From NCBI GenBank assembly GCA_021432635.1, contig MU270091.1, positions 240,895 to 304,894 of the forward strand: a stretch of 64,000 nucleotides of DNA. Reading direction: 5' to 3'. This stretch comes from Thozetella sp. PMI_491. Its lineage: Eukaryota > Ascomycota > Sordariomycetes > Chaetosphaeriales > Chaetosphaeriaceae. The notes beneath the pieces were generated by a model. The model saw only the letters and a program-made list of their open reading frames with translations, had not been told where the DNA came from and searched no databases. A program made the position numbers and the translations under genes. Below, piece by piece: positions 1 to 13,100 of this stretch (the stretch's first letter is position 1; every line of letters begins with the position of its first letter).

Positions 1-1110
1 GAGTGGCTTGACTGCGAGGCCGCTTTCTTCGAAGCCATCCGCGCCGTCGGAAGACCCGGAGACTGTCTGGAAGGACATAGTCGTATTGAACAAGGGCTTT
101 CCTCCTGTGTCTAGGCGATGCTGTATCTCAGCCAATGAGCAGGACTGGTGCGGAATGCTGCCAATGTAGTCGGATCGCATTTGCTTGACCAGCTCTAGTG
201 CCGTGCAATCGGGATCGATGTGCGCATGGCAGACCAACATGTTGACAAAAAGACCCACGGCCTCTTGAATTCCGTCAATTTCGGCATCGCGACCCGCGTT
301 GAGGTAACCGAAGCAGACATTGTTGGAGCCGGCGAAACTGCGCAGTACCAAAAGCCAAGCAGCCTGGACAACGTTGGCCGGCGTGACCAGGTTCTTGCGG
401 CAGAAAGCGCGTAGTGGAGCGAAGCCATCGAAGGTTGTCTCGATTCTGCGCAGCTCTCGTGTAATCCCCTTGGTTTCACACAGCGCCGGGAACAGGCAAG
501 GTTCAGCGTGATGCAAATATTCGCTCCAGTAGTTCAGCGACTCGGCCGGGGCGGTACGCTGGAGATGGGACACAAAATCGCTGTATCGTGGTCCCGGTGA
601 TTGGGTAATATGACCGTCGTAGAACATACCCAAGTCGCGGATAAGGACATTGAGAGAGAAGGCGTCACAGATGGCGTGCGTAATATCGAGGCGGCAGAAT
701 GTCTCGCCCGAAGCGGCCGTGCAGACCGTGAGTCGATGCGGGCTTCGGCGCATGTAGCCGCGCACTGGAGGTTGGTCTCTCAGGAACCGCACGGTATCTT
801 TGTCAGATTTGTCGCTCTTCAGGATTGTCACCTCGGGTGCCAGCTCCTTGAGTACGATCTGGACCACTCCCCCGTTGCGGGACACGCTGTCTGTAAACAG
901 AGTGCGGAGGACCGGGTGGCGGCGCACAACATCATTCCATGCCCGCTTCAGACGAGCCACATCTATGCCTCTAGCAGTATCAGATGGAATGACTTCGAAG
1001 ACGGACTGTACGGCGTAGACTTCGGGGTCTTGTTCTTGGCTGAGCAGGATCGCATGCTGCATGGGCGTGGTGGGATAAATGTCCTCAACATCGGAGATGT
1101 CAGAGACACC
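1..1110 (-). other. NRPS C6 condensation domain, cut by window edge
   Basis: C6 begins with VEDIYPTTPMQ and continues to base 1 with no stop codon. The active-site motif reads THAICDA near residue 6930: the catalytic second His and the Asp are present, but the final Gly of HHxxxDG is Ala. The C-terminal half includes QAAWLLVLRSFAGS and GLFVNML stretches typical of C domains. It follows E3 and would accept a D-configured donor. What lies beyond (another A-T, or a terminal cyclizing domain) is outside the window. Confidence 0.8.
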
Positions 1111-4100
1111 GATTTCTGGCAGACGCTCTTGTGCAAGAGCCTCGAATTCATTGTCATCGAGATCCATGAGAGTAAAGCTCCGAGATGTTAGACGAGCTTC
1201 TGTGTTGCCAGCGTGGAGGTTCAACGGAAGCTCGGTGGCGAGATCTTGACAGAGCCGAGCCCACTCGTGGATCTGGGTTTTGCGAGCGATGGCGTTGCTG
1301 TATATGAAAGAGACCTGAAAGCAGCCTTGAAGGACAGAAACCGAGATCTCAATCAGAGCCGGTCGCTCTACATCATCTCCGACGTCCGATGCGTACCTCT
1401 CATCTCGAGGCTGGAGGGCGAGCAGAGCGTCTTGAGTCTCGAGCTGCTGGTATTGACCTGTGTAGTTGAAGATAATCTCTACCGGCTCCGTGCTTCGTAG
1501 GTTTTTAGATCCCAGGAATTTGCTGGAGAAGAAGGAGAACCCGTTGTCGGGCACAGCCTGTCGTGAATCGTGAATCTTGCGAATTGCCTCAAGCACATTG
1601 TCTCCGGCTGTTGCTGGGAGGGGAAGCATGGTGGTGAACCAGCCCACGGTGGACGCCAAGTTGATTCGTTCAGTCCATGGCTCGCGGCCGTGGCTCTCAG
1701 TGTAGAAAGCTGGCGCACTTCTGTCTGTAAAGGTCCTTGAGAACGCAGTAGAGACAACCCCAAGCAGGATGTCCAGCGGCTCTGTCCGCAAGACGTTCAC
1801 GCAATCCCCGAGGATCGCCTTTGTGATGCGTTCGTCGAGAGAGAAATTAATTTCCGCAGTGCTTCCGTAGTGGTTTTGAGCACCCTCCATGTTCCAATAC
1901 ACAAGGTTTGACTCGGGTACGGAGAATGGAAGGGAGTTCGCCAGAGGCAATTCCCTCACATGGTCGGCCTGTAGAGAAAGCCAGGTTTGGAATGGCAAAG
2001 GCTCTGGATCGGAGAGAGATCCTCGCTCCAGAAGCTCTTCCAGGTTTCCCAGTATCTCACGCCACGAAACCAGATCGACGACATGATGGTGAGCCACGAG
2101 GAAGAGGACCTGTCCACTATGAGACATGTGGCACAGGTCGGCGGCAAAGACGGGACCCTGTATCATATTGAGGCTCTCCTGGCTCCTTTCGACGATGCTG
2201 AGGAGTTGGTTGTCCGTGCATGATGAATGCGCCTCGTAGCGGAAAGATCCACGCGCCGTGGCCGCGACCGACTGTGTCCAGGCGCCGTCATGAGATCGAT
2301 GGAACCGAGCTCTCAGCATGGAATGGCGCTTGACGACTGTGGCGACTGCCTGCGAGATCTTGGCTGGATCCACGTATCGCGAAAGTCGCAGGAGAAAACT
2401 CTGGTTGAAACGCTTCCCCGCAACCTTGTCGATGAACATTTGCTGAATTGGGGAAAGGGGGAAGGGAGTGCCCACAAGCTCGCGGCTGGGAATAGCTGGC
2501 TGTTGCTGTTGTTGCTGATCGGTAGGCACGGCCAAGCCGGCCAGCTCGCTGATGGACTCGCTTCGCAAAACCTGCTGAGATGTGATGCGAAGTCCCTGGG
2601 CGCGGCAGCGAGCAACGAGCTGCATGGCAGTGATGGAATCGCCGCCGAGGCCCATAAACGATGCATCCGGGCATGCCTTGTCTACCGGAATATTGAGCAC
2701 CTTCCGGATAATTTCTTGGAGTAGACTCACGACTGACTCAGTCGTGACCTGTGGGCGCACTGCGACCCCCTTGCTCTGGATCGGCTCTGCACTATGGACC
2801 AGTTCACTCTGATTGTACAGATGTGACGCCTTGCGATCTTGCCCAAGCGACGGCTGGCTGGTTTGGTGATTGTCGTCCTCCCTAGTTGAAGCCAGCCGCT
2901 TTGGCTTTACAACATTGGCGTGGCCCTCTGTGGTATTGAGAGATATTTCTCCAAGTCGCATTCCAGGATTCTGGCATAGCTGGTCTGCCACACTCGCAAG
3001 CTGCGAGAGGAGTCGACGGATGGCCATCTCGGATAGCACCTTAGGATCATACAAGGCGGTCATTTCAACCCGAGCGCCGTCCTGGACAGAACATTCCACT
3101 ACTAACGCAGAGTCAAGGAAACTGGCGTTGGTATTTTGGGAAGGCTCCAAGCTGAGAGCAGTGCCGGTCGGCGGCCCATGGGATGACGTTTGGATGACCA
3201 AGATGTTCTGGAATTCGCATGCGTCCCTTGCACAGGAGCTCAGCTGCTTCATCTGCCCGAAGCCAGCGTGCGCGAACGGAATCACGTCGGCGGCCATTCG
3301 ATGAACAGTCTGCAAGAACACTTCGGCGGTCTCTCCAGGGTCAATTCTGATGCGTGCGGGCACCGTCGTGATGGTAGGACCAGGGAGCTGGTTAATACCC
3401 TCCGCAGCCGCATTCCGCCCAGACTGTACGTCACCAAATACCACGTCCTGGGTTTCTGATGCTGAAGAGACAACCATAGCCCACGCAGCTTTCAGTACTG
3501 TGGGAACGGTTGTTCCCGTTGTCGAATCGTGCTGTATTACCCCATGCTGGCTCAGTTGTTTGGAGGCGTGCGGCTGGTAACGAGGAGACGGCAGGCGAGG
3601 AAAATCGACGCGTGTGTACCCATCCAACTGGGCTAGCCAGTATTTTTCGATCTGCTGCGGATCCATAGATCGTAGATAGCGGATGAAGTTGGAGTAGGGA
3701 GGGACCTTCTCGACTTGGTGACCTTCGTACAGCTGGGAAGCCATGTCGAGCAGCATGTTCATCGTCCACCCGTCATAGACGGCATGGTGCAGAGTCCAAA
3801 CAAACCAAGATGTCTGACCGTCCTCGACGATGCCAAACCGCGTTAGAATGCGGCAGTGCTCGAAAGGTTCCTGGCGTTCCGATTCCATGTAATCTTCGAG
3901 AGAGGTTCCCGCCTTCCACTCCAGTGTTTTCCCGAATACAACCTGGAACGTCCCGGAATCTTCGACTTCTATGATAGCGGTACGCAGAATAGGAATTTTG
4001 GAAACGACTTCTTCCCATGCTCTACGGAAGCGTGGCATGTTGATATGATCCGGCAGACGGTACGTCTGTCGGAGCACATATGCCTCCGGGTCGCTGAGAG

Positions 4101-7100
4101 TGACGCCAAAGAGGGTCTCTTGCAGTGGGCTGCACGGATAGATGTCCTCAACAGTGGTAGAAGAAAGGTCTCCTCTCGTCCGCGATACCATGTCAAGAAT
4201 TTCTTCCTTGGCTTCAGGACTGACGAGCTCAAACGGTTTGACATTGTTGTCAACCTCAACTTCGGCCCGGGGGCTATCGGGTTTCGATTGATTCAGCAAG
4301 AGCTTCGCCGACCTGGCCAGGTCCCCGAGAGTGGTATTGTTGAAGAGGTTGGCAACAGTGATACTGACTCCCGCCTGTTTGGCTTTCAGGACAACTCTCA
4401 TGGCGGAAAGGGAGTTCCCTCCGAGTCTGATAAAGCTGTCGTCGGAGCTGATCGATTCAGGTGAGCGCTTCAGCTCCTCGGCCCAGAGAGACCTGAGCTT
4501 GGCTTCCGCTTGGCTTTCGACTGAAACCATTTCTGTTGAAGCGCCGACAGGAGCCTGGAGATCCAAGGAGTAGATACCCGCATCCTCTGGGGAGAGACGC
4601 GAAACAATGTGGCTCAACTGGTCCCGATCCACTTCCCCGTTAGCACCCTTAGGTAAGGATGTCAGGGGCAGGTATAGCGATGGAACCATGCTGGGTTGGA
4701 AGGTCTCTGCCATTGTTTCCCGGACGAAGAGGAACATGGACTTCATGGCGCTCGTCAAAGGAACGATGGTGACCCCACCTGACCTGGACTTGCCGCTGGC
4801 CTTGGGAGTTCGCAGACAGATGCAAGCTGCCAGTATGCTCATGCCTGTCTCAGACGCGATAGAGACCACAGTCGCCTCACTGCGGCCTGGCAATAGTGCC
4901 AGAAGTTCGTCTTCGATCTCGTCTGTGGTTATCTCGTCGTTCACATCGGAGTCTTGAAGGTTGGTCTTCCATTCCGCAACCACATTAGTATTCTCACCCA
5001 GTATGCATGCGCTGGAGACTAGCTGCGTCGGGTCATCCATGACCATCTCCAGAGTCTCCTTTAGCAACCCCGCCACGGCAGCGACTATTTTGTCTGGAAT
5101 CTCATGAGCCCGGTATCGAAGGACCACTTCTAGGTCGCTGGCCGAATGGCTCGCGTTAAGTGTGATAGCAAACTAGCATTAATCAGAAAGTTGCACTATG
5201 GAGAACTTTGAGTGGGAATTCACATACCTCGGAGGGATCATATGCGTCGAGAATCTTCAGCTCCATACCACGATCACTGCTGGCTATCGATATTGAGGCC
5301 GACTTCTGGATTGAAACCGCTGTATTGAACAGTTTTCCGCTGCTGGCTGCGGCCGAAGTCTCCTGAAGGTCGGCCAGCGAATAGTGCTGGTGCGGTAATG
5401 CGGACAAGAAGTCGTCCTGGATAGCGGCAGCGATGCTCTCAGGCGTTGACTTGTCGGAAAAGTTGACCTTGCATGTCAAAACGTTAATGAACGCCCCAAC
5501 CGCCTCCTGGATTCCTTCAACTTCAACATCTCTACCAGAGACGGCGTATCCAAATGACACCTGGTCTGAGCCAGTGGAAAGTCTCAGGACCAAAGACCAT
5601 GCGGTTTGGAGGACCGTCGCAGGCGTAAGACCGGACGTTTCGCAGAAGTGGGCGAGGCGGCTGGCAAGCTCTGGTGTCGCCCAGCCAGCTTTCCACGAAA
5701 GCACCTGTCCAGGATCGGAAGACAAGTATTCCTGGGACGCGGTTGGAAAGATGCATGGGTTCACATTACCCAAGTACTCGGCCCAATATTCCCCGGCCAC
5801 CTCTTTATCCTGGCTCCGGACATAGTCGATATAGTCTCGGTAGAGGAAGCCAGGGTCTGAAGAGAGTGTTCCGTCGAATGCAGCGCACAAGTCACCAAAT
5901 AGAGTCCCCGCTGAGCCTCCATCCATCAGAGCATGGCTCATCTCGAGCTTGGCATACACTCCCGTCGGCGTCGCGCAGATGGCGAGTTGGTGTGCAGCGA
6001 CTCCAAAGACTTCGAGAGTCGCGTGCGCCCCAAGGATCGCCAAAGCATCCTGCTCATTCTTGGCTTGGACGTGGACTACGCGGGGTGCCAGGTCGTTATA
6101 CACAACCTGACTATAGATCTCTGATGATGAGAGACCCTCCACAAAAACAGTTCTTAGGGTCGCGTGTCGGTTGACGACGCGACTCCATGACTTTTCCAGT
6201 TGGACAGCGCTAAGCCCCTTTGAAGACGTGGCCTCGAAGATGGTACTGACGAAGTAGTTGTCCGATGTGGCCACAGAGTGGTTGAGAAGGATTGCAGTCT
6301 GCAGTGGAGAGCAAGGATAGATGTCTTCCACATTGGCACGGTTTCCATGGCCAAACTCGGAAAGCTTCTGGGGGAGGGTCTCAAGGAGTTCATCATATGT
6401 GAACTGCATCAGCGGGAAATCGCTCATAGTGAGTTGAGGGTGATCGAGGCGAGCAAGGCTAGTGATTGTGTTCGTCAAGATGCTTTTAGAAGTTCGGATC
6501 CAGGTTTTAATTCGATTCAGATAGTTCGAGTCGGTGTTGTAATTGAAAGACAGACTCAAGCACCCGTTCGTAATGATGGCGGACACCTCGAAAAGTGCAA
6601 ATCGAAGTGTGTCCTTGCCAACGTCCTGGGCGGAGGGAGGGAGTGGGTAGTCGACTTGTCGGAATAGTCCGTCCTCGCGCTCAAGGTTTTGGTAGAGTCC
6701 CTGATAGTTAAACATAATTTCGGCCGGCCCATGGTGGGCAAACGCATCTCGTCCCAAACCATTAGCATATCGTGAGACAAAATATGACCAGCCGTTGGCT
6801 GGGATCTTTCTGCGGACATCCTTTGTCTGGCGCACGCAGTGCACCAAGTCACCGCAGTGATCCAGCTCAACGTGGACTGGGCTAACAGTGGTGAACCACC
6901 CAACCGTAGAGGCAATGTCGAGTTGTGGTTCCCACGGCTCGCGTCCGTGTGCCTCAACGAAGATTGTTGGTGATTCTCGATCTGGGAATGCTTTGCGGAA
7001 TGCACACAGTACAGAAGCGATTAAGACATCCGAGATATCCGTCTGCATTGCTTCATGGCATCGGCCAACCAACAAGTCTGTAAGTTTTGCGTCGAATGTG

Positions 7101-10100
7101 ATACATTCTTCAGAAGTGTTGCCATATGTGTTGGAAGCGATGGCGCGAGGTCCCCAGTATTGTATATTCGGAGTAGGAATGTCGATGGGAAGTGCAACTT
7201 CGGGTGCCAGGTTCTCACGACCGTGTGCTTCCTGGAGGTTGACCCACTCGCTGAATGACAGCGATCCGGTGGCGCTCAGGCTTGCCCCTGTCAAGATGCT
7301 CTCGAGGTCGTCAACGATGATACGCCAAGAGACTAGGTCAATCACCAAGTGATGCGCAACAAGAAACAGGAGCTGGCCTTGGTTGTCGACAGAATTGTCG
7401 AAAAACACGGCCTTGAATACAGGCCCACGGAGAGGATCGATGGTTTGAGCGGCTGCCAAGATGGGAATGACGGCATCCATAGTCTCAGTAGCATACACCT
7501 CGAAGCCAAAGACGCCAGGGCGGTCAGGGAGATAATGCTGGGTCCATTCACCGCGTTCCGTTGTGCTGAACCGAGCTCGAAGCATCGCGTGTCGCTGAAC
7601 AAGAGTTCGGAGTGCTCCCTTGAGGTCGAAGGTTGACACCTGACGGTTGATGCGTAGGAAAAAACTCTGGTTGAAGCGATGCGAGTTGTCGAACCATGTC
7701 GAGGGAGTTGCGGAAGACTTGGCGAGGGTGTCGAGATACATGGTCTGGACCGGAGCAAGCACGAACGGCTTATCGGACTCAACAGCACTAACAGAGGCAG
7801 AGACTAGCTGCTGGGATGGCTTCACGGTTAAAGCAAGTTGGGAGAGAGTCTTAGGGCTCATGATATCGCTGACGCGGATCGCTAAACCCTCTGCCCGGCA
7901 TTTCGATGTGAACTGGATCGCCGAGATGGAGTCGCCGCCGACATTGACAAATGATCGGGCCATGTTGACGCGCTCTGATGGAAGGTTGAGTACTTGGCAG
8001 CAAATTGCGCGGAGCTGCGCTTCAATGCCTGTTTCTGGCTCCTGCTCGCTCTCTGCGCCATTGAGGCTGTCGATCTGTTCTTGCACCTCTTTGGTCCATC
8101 CTTCCACCCACTTCTGAATCGCACCGCGGTTCGTCCTGCCGGCAGGAGACAGGGGTATGGCGGTGGCTGGGACCACGACGTCCGGCAACATATAGGTAGG
8201 GAGCTTCTCGGCAAGCGATTGTTGGATACTGGCAATAACCGAGGAGACAGCGCTTCGGGGCTCGCTTTGGACTAGCTCCAGAGGAGTCTCGGCTTCGGAG
8301 ATGTAGTCGCGAAGAACAACAACTGCGACGAGCTTCTCGGCATGTGGGCCGAACTGGGGGCAAACCACGGCGGCATGCTTAACTGCGGACTGGAGTGCAA
8401 GATCCTTGTCAATCTCGCCGAGTGTGATCTTGTGGCCACGGAGCATGACTTGAGTCTCTTTCCGCCCAATGTAACGGACCATGCCGGCCGAGTCGAAGTA
8501 TGCAAGGTCGCCAGTCCGATAGAAGCGCCGGGCGGTCGAATCGGGTGCCCATTTGAGATTCTCTAGGAAGGCAGCCGAGTTGGGGTCCGTGTGGTCGAGA
8601 TATCCGCGAGCGAGATGGTGGCCTTCAAGTAGAAGCTCTCCGGGACATCCAACTGGAACTAAGCAATTCGATTCGTCGACATCAACTATCCAAGCCCTCC
8701 CTCCTGAGGGGGTGCCGATGTTGGAGGCTTCAGTGGACGATGTGACATGAGAGTTGATGACAGAGAGGATGGAGGACTCGCTGGTGCCATATCCGTTGAT
8801 AAGTTGGAGGGACGAGGCCCAAGTCTTGACATTCTCGCTGTCGAGTGCTTCGCCGCCGAGGACAAGCGTGCGCAATGTTGGTACATCTCGCGGCTGCATA
8901 GACTTGACGGTTGACGGCGTCATGAACGCCCAGTTGGCCTTTGATGCCTGGATCATGGCTGCCGCGCCATGCCGGCGCGGTTCGCTGTCGGGGATACAAA
9001 TGCAGGCACCAACGGTCAGAGAGCCGAGAGTCTCCAGGAGGCTTGCATCGGATGAATACGACGTGGACTGGAGGATCCTCTTGGTGTGATCCATGTCCAT
9101 TCGTTTAGTGAAGGCCGACGCGCTTGTCAGGAACGCATCATGCTGAACCATGCACCCTTTGGGCTCTCCGGCACTTCCCGACGTAAAAGCAACATACAAT
9201 AGGTCTTGCGGGCTAGCCTTAGGCAGAGAAGCGGCCCTTGTAGAGGGGAGATTCCAAATCGCGGCATCGCTGATTGGGAGGGTGAGAAGCTCGGACTGCC
9301 ACAGCTTCTGGCAGCTTGGGGATGTAAGGATAAACTTGGCGCCCGTTTGGGCAACAATCGAGCGCAGCTGGTCGATGGGGTTAGCTGGGTCTAGTAGGGC
9401 TATAGCACCCGTCGCCTTGATGACCGAGAGCATGGAAACAACGGCCCATGCAGACTTCTCGAAGCACAGAGGCACCACGGTCTCTGGACCCACCCCCATA
9501 CCGGCGAGGTAGGAAGCAAGTTTGGAGGAGAGCCTGTCAAGCTCCCTATACGTGATCTCCCCATCCCAGGCAGAGATGGCCAAAGCGTCAGGTCGATACC
9601 GGATCTGGAGGCCGACCACGTCCTGATAAAGCGATGTGACTTTGGCAGGGCAGTCTCGGTTCCAGCGCAAGATGTCGTCCTGGTCTTGCGGACTGATTAT
9701 ATCGAGGGTACCCAATAGCATGCTGCTCTGTTGATGCTTGACCAGCTGTCGTACGAGGTGTTCCAGCTGTTGCATGAGGCGCTGTGCCTCATCTGCAGCA
9801 ATGACCTCCGGGTCGTGCTGCACTAATATCTTGACGGCTTCCCTACGGACCTCACACTCCACGACGAGAGGGTATGTGTAGAATCGGGTCAGGGGTACGT
9901 CAATTCTCTCAACCCCAGGCAGACTCGTGTCATCTGGTCCGCTGTCAGGCTGGACGACAAAAAGGGTGTTAAAGTCACAAGCGAACTGGCACTCAGGGCT
10001 GTAGCGTCGAATCTGCTGTAGCCCGACATGCTGGTATGGGATCGTGGATATGATGCGCTGCTGAACACCGCTGACAAACTGGGCGATGGTCTGTGTGCGT

Positions 10101-13100
10101 TCCAGGGACACGCGGACGGGTATGGTGGCGATGGTCGGTCCGACAATCTCTGTTATGCCTTCTAAGGGGACGTCCCTTCCGGTTGCAATGGTCCCGTAGG
10201 TAATGTCAGAAAGCCCCGAGTATTTTCCGAGAAGCAATCCCCAGGCCGCACGTAAAAGCGTCGAGGTAGTGATGGAGGACTCATCGCTGCGGGTGAAGGA
10301 AAACTCGTGGACGGCTGTGGCGTCGGCGCATACGGCGCGGCCCAATTTCGGGGATCGGGGAAAGACTGATGCGGCAGACCCTTTGAGGTCGGCGATCCAG
10401 AAATCCCTGGCAGCATCGGGGCTCGTTTTGCTGAGGTAGTCCACGTAAGGAGCAAAACCCTGTATCCCGGTGACTGGGTTACCGAGGTACGCTAGCTCGA
10501 GCTGATCCATGATGCTCTTCATGCTCCAGCCGTCGTATAAGGCGTGGTGGGCCGTCCACACAAAGTGATGGCTGCCCTTCTCGACAACCCAGCCATAGCG
10601 AGAGAGGCGGTACCCATAGCCCATGGTATCAACTTTGTCTTGGGAGAGGTACTCCTGGAGTGACGAAGTCGACTGAGCGACGACGAAATCCTCCGCAAGG
10701 ACAATTTGGCGAGATCCTTCAGGTGTGTTGATGACCCTGGTTCGAAGAATCGGGTTCGCTTTCGAAATGGCCCTCCAGGCATCGAGATACTTGTCATGAT
10801 TGGCTTCCTTTCCGAGACGCCATACCGACTGGAGTATGTAGGCACCGGGCTGGTTAGCAGATAGGGCAAGTAGACTCTCCTGCAGGGGCGTGCAAGGCAT
10901 GATGTCCTCCACCTGGGCTGCTTCGACTCCGAGTGACTCTACTCCGCCAGCCATTATTCTCTTCCTTTCTTCTTGAGATATCAGTGAAAATGGGGGGATT
11001 GCCACCGTTGTCTGGGTCACACCTTGAAACTTAGCAATGCGAGAAAGCCCGGTAATAGTACGGTGTTCGAATACATCAGCCACGGTGAAGTCGAGGTTAG
11101 ATCGACGGGCGGCAGCAACGAGCTTTATGGCACCGATGGAATCTCCGCCACGCTGGAAGAAGTTGTCGTCGATTCCGACATCTCGCTGCGGTATGCCCAG
11201 GACCTCCTCCCAGAGGCGAGTGAGCTGCTGTTCCATCGCGGTCGTTGCCGGTCGTTTCGAAAACAGTGCCAAACTGTACTTGGCGGCTTGGGCGTTGTCC
11301 AAACCACACGCAATGGATGCCAGTAGTTTTGTGTCCACTTTGTCGGATACCGTCCGGGGAATGCGGTTGACGGTTACGAACATGGATGGCACCATGTAGG
11401 GAGGAAGCGCATTCGCCAGGGAGGCAGCCGCTTCGGTTAGCTCTTTGACCATCTTGTTCGACAGGTCTACGGCTGTGCAATCCGTTTGGTCGGATGAAGA
11501 GGGTGCACCAGACAAGCAGATAAATGCAACGAGCTGACGGTGTGCCGCCTCACCGGTGCGGGACACGATCTGGGCCGTGACCTGCTGGGCGATGGAAAAG
11601 TGGCGAAGAACATGATGCTCAACTTCGGCAAGCTCCAGGCGCTGACCACGAAGCTTAACTTGGCCATCCTTTCGGCCAAGGAAGTTGACAGAGCCATCGC
11701 TATTGTATCGCGCCAGGTCTCCCGTCTTGTAGAACCGAAGGTTGCGTACGTCCCGGCCGCCGGCCGGCAAGCTGCTGGAGGGTAACCACGCAGGAGCCGG
11801 CATAAATACTTCGTCAGTTTTGGCTGGGTTGTTGAGATAACCGCGCGCGACGGTTGGTCCGCCGACAAGGAGTTCGCCTGGGCACCCAATGGGCATGAGT
11901 CGGTGATGGTTCTCCGGATCCACGATCCACACAGTGCTACCCGCGGGGCGGCCGATGTTGCTAGAACCTCCGATAGTATCCCTGCGCACGCGAGCGTTGC
12001 CCAGCGCCATCACAGAGGTTTCGGTCGGGCCATATCCATTGACTAGTGTCAACGCGTCAGCCCAAGTGGCAACATCGTCCCCGGACATTCCCTCGCCGGC
12101 CAGCACGAGTGTCTTAAGGGTAGGGAGATCCTTCGGCGAGAGAAGGCGTGCGAACGATGGGGTGATGGCGGCCCAGTTAATCTTCATCCTATTGATAAAG
12201 CCGGCGATGTTGTTTGATCGCTCTGCGTTGGTGGGGATGCACACGCAACCGCCGAGGAGAAGTGGCGCGAATGTTTCCACGATGGACCCGTCAAAGGCAT
12301 AGGACGAGAACTGCAGCGCCCTCGTAGCTCGGTCAATATGGAGCTTGCTTGACATAGACTTTAGGTTGCTGGCGAAGGCATGATGCTCGATGACCACGCC
12401 TTTGGGTTTCCCCGTAGTGCCTGAGGTAAAGATAATGTAGGCGGCGTTCGTAGAAGCTCCCGAGTGCTCGTCTATCCTAGTTGGAGGCATCGTCTGGATG
12501 GTTGACTGGTCGACGACGACTGTGGGCATAGCCATTCGTTCCCAGATACCGGGCTGCATAGTAGAGCTGAGAAGGAGAGGAGCCGCCACCTGCTCGATAA
12601 TGCTCTTTAGACGTTCCATGGGATGAGCGGGATCGAGAGGTACGACGCAACCCCCGGCCTTGAACACGGCAATATAGGATACAACAGCCCATACGGACTT
12701 CTCAAACAGGATTGGAACCTTTGCTCCAGTGTCTACGCCCAACATTTCGAGACGTGCTGCAAGACGGTCGGACAGCCCGTCTAGCTGAGTATATGTGAGG
12801 CTGGTAGCAGTCGAGCAGAGTGCCATGGCGTCTGGTTTCAGTCGAACTTGCTCTTGGAAAATGTGGTGGAGACACCGATTTCTTGGCTCGGGGATGGGAA
12901 GGTTCCAGTCTAGAAGTTGCCGGCATCCTTTTGGGGAGAGCAGCGACAAACTGGAGATCTGCCTGTCGGGGTTCTCAAGAATGCCACCAACAGCCATCAC
13001 CAGCGTCTCGGCCACTGTCTGGGCGTGGGCGTCGTTGAGGCTGGTGGTCCAGTAGGTCATGTTTGCAGAAGCTGTTTGTTCTCCCGCTTCGAAGTGGACT

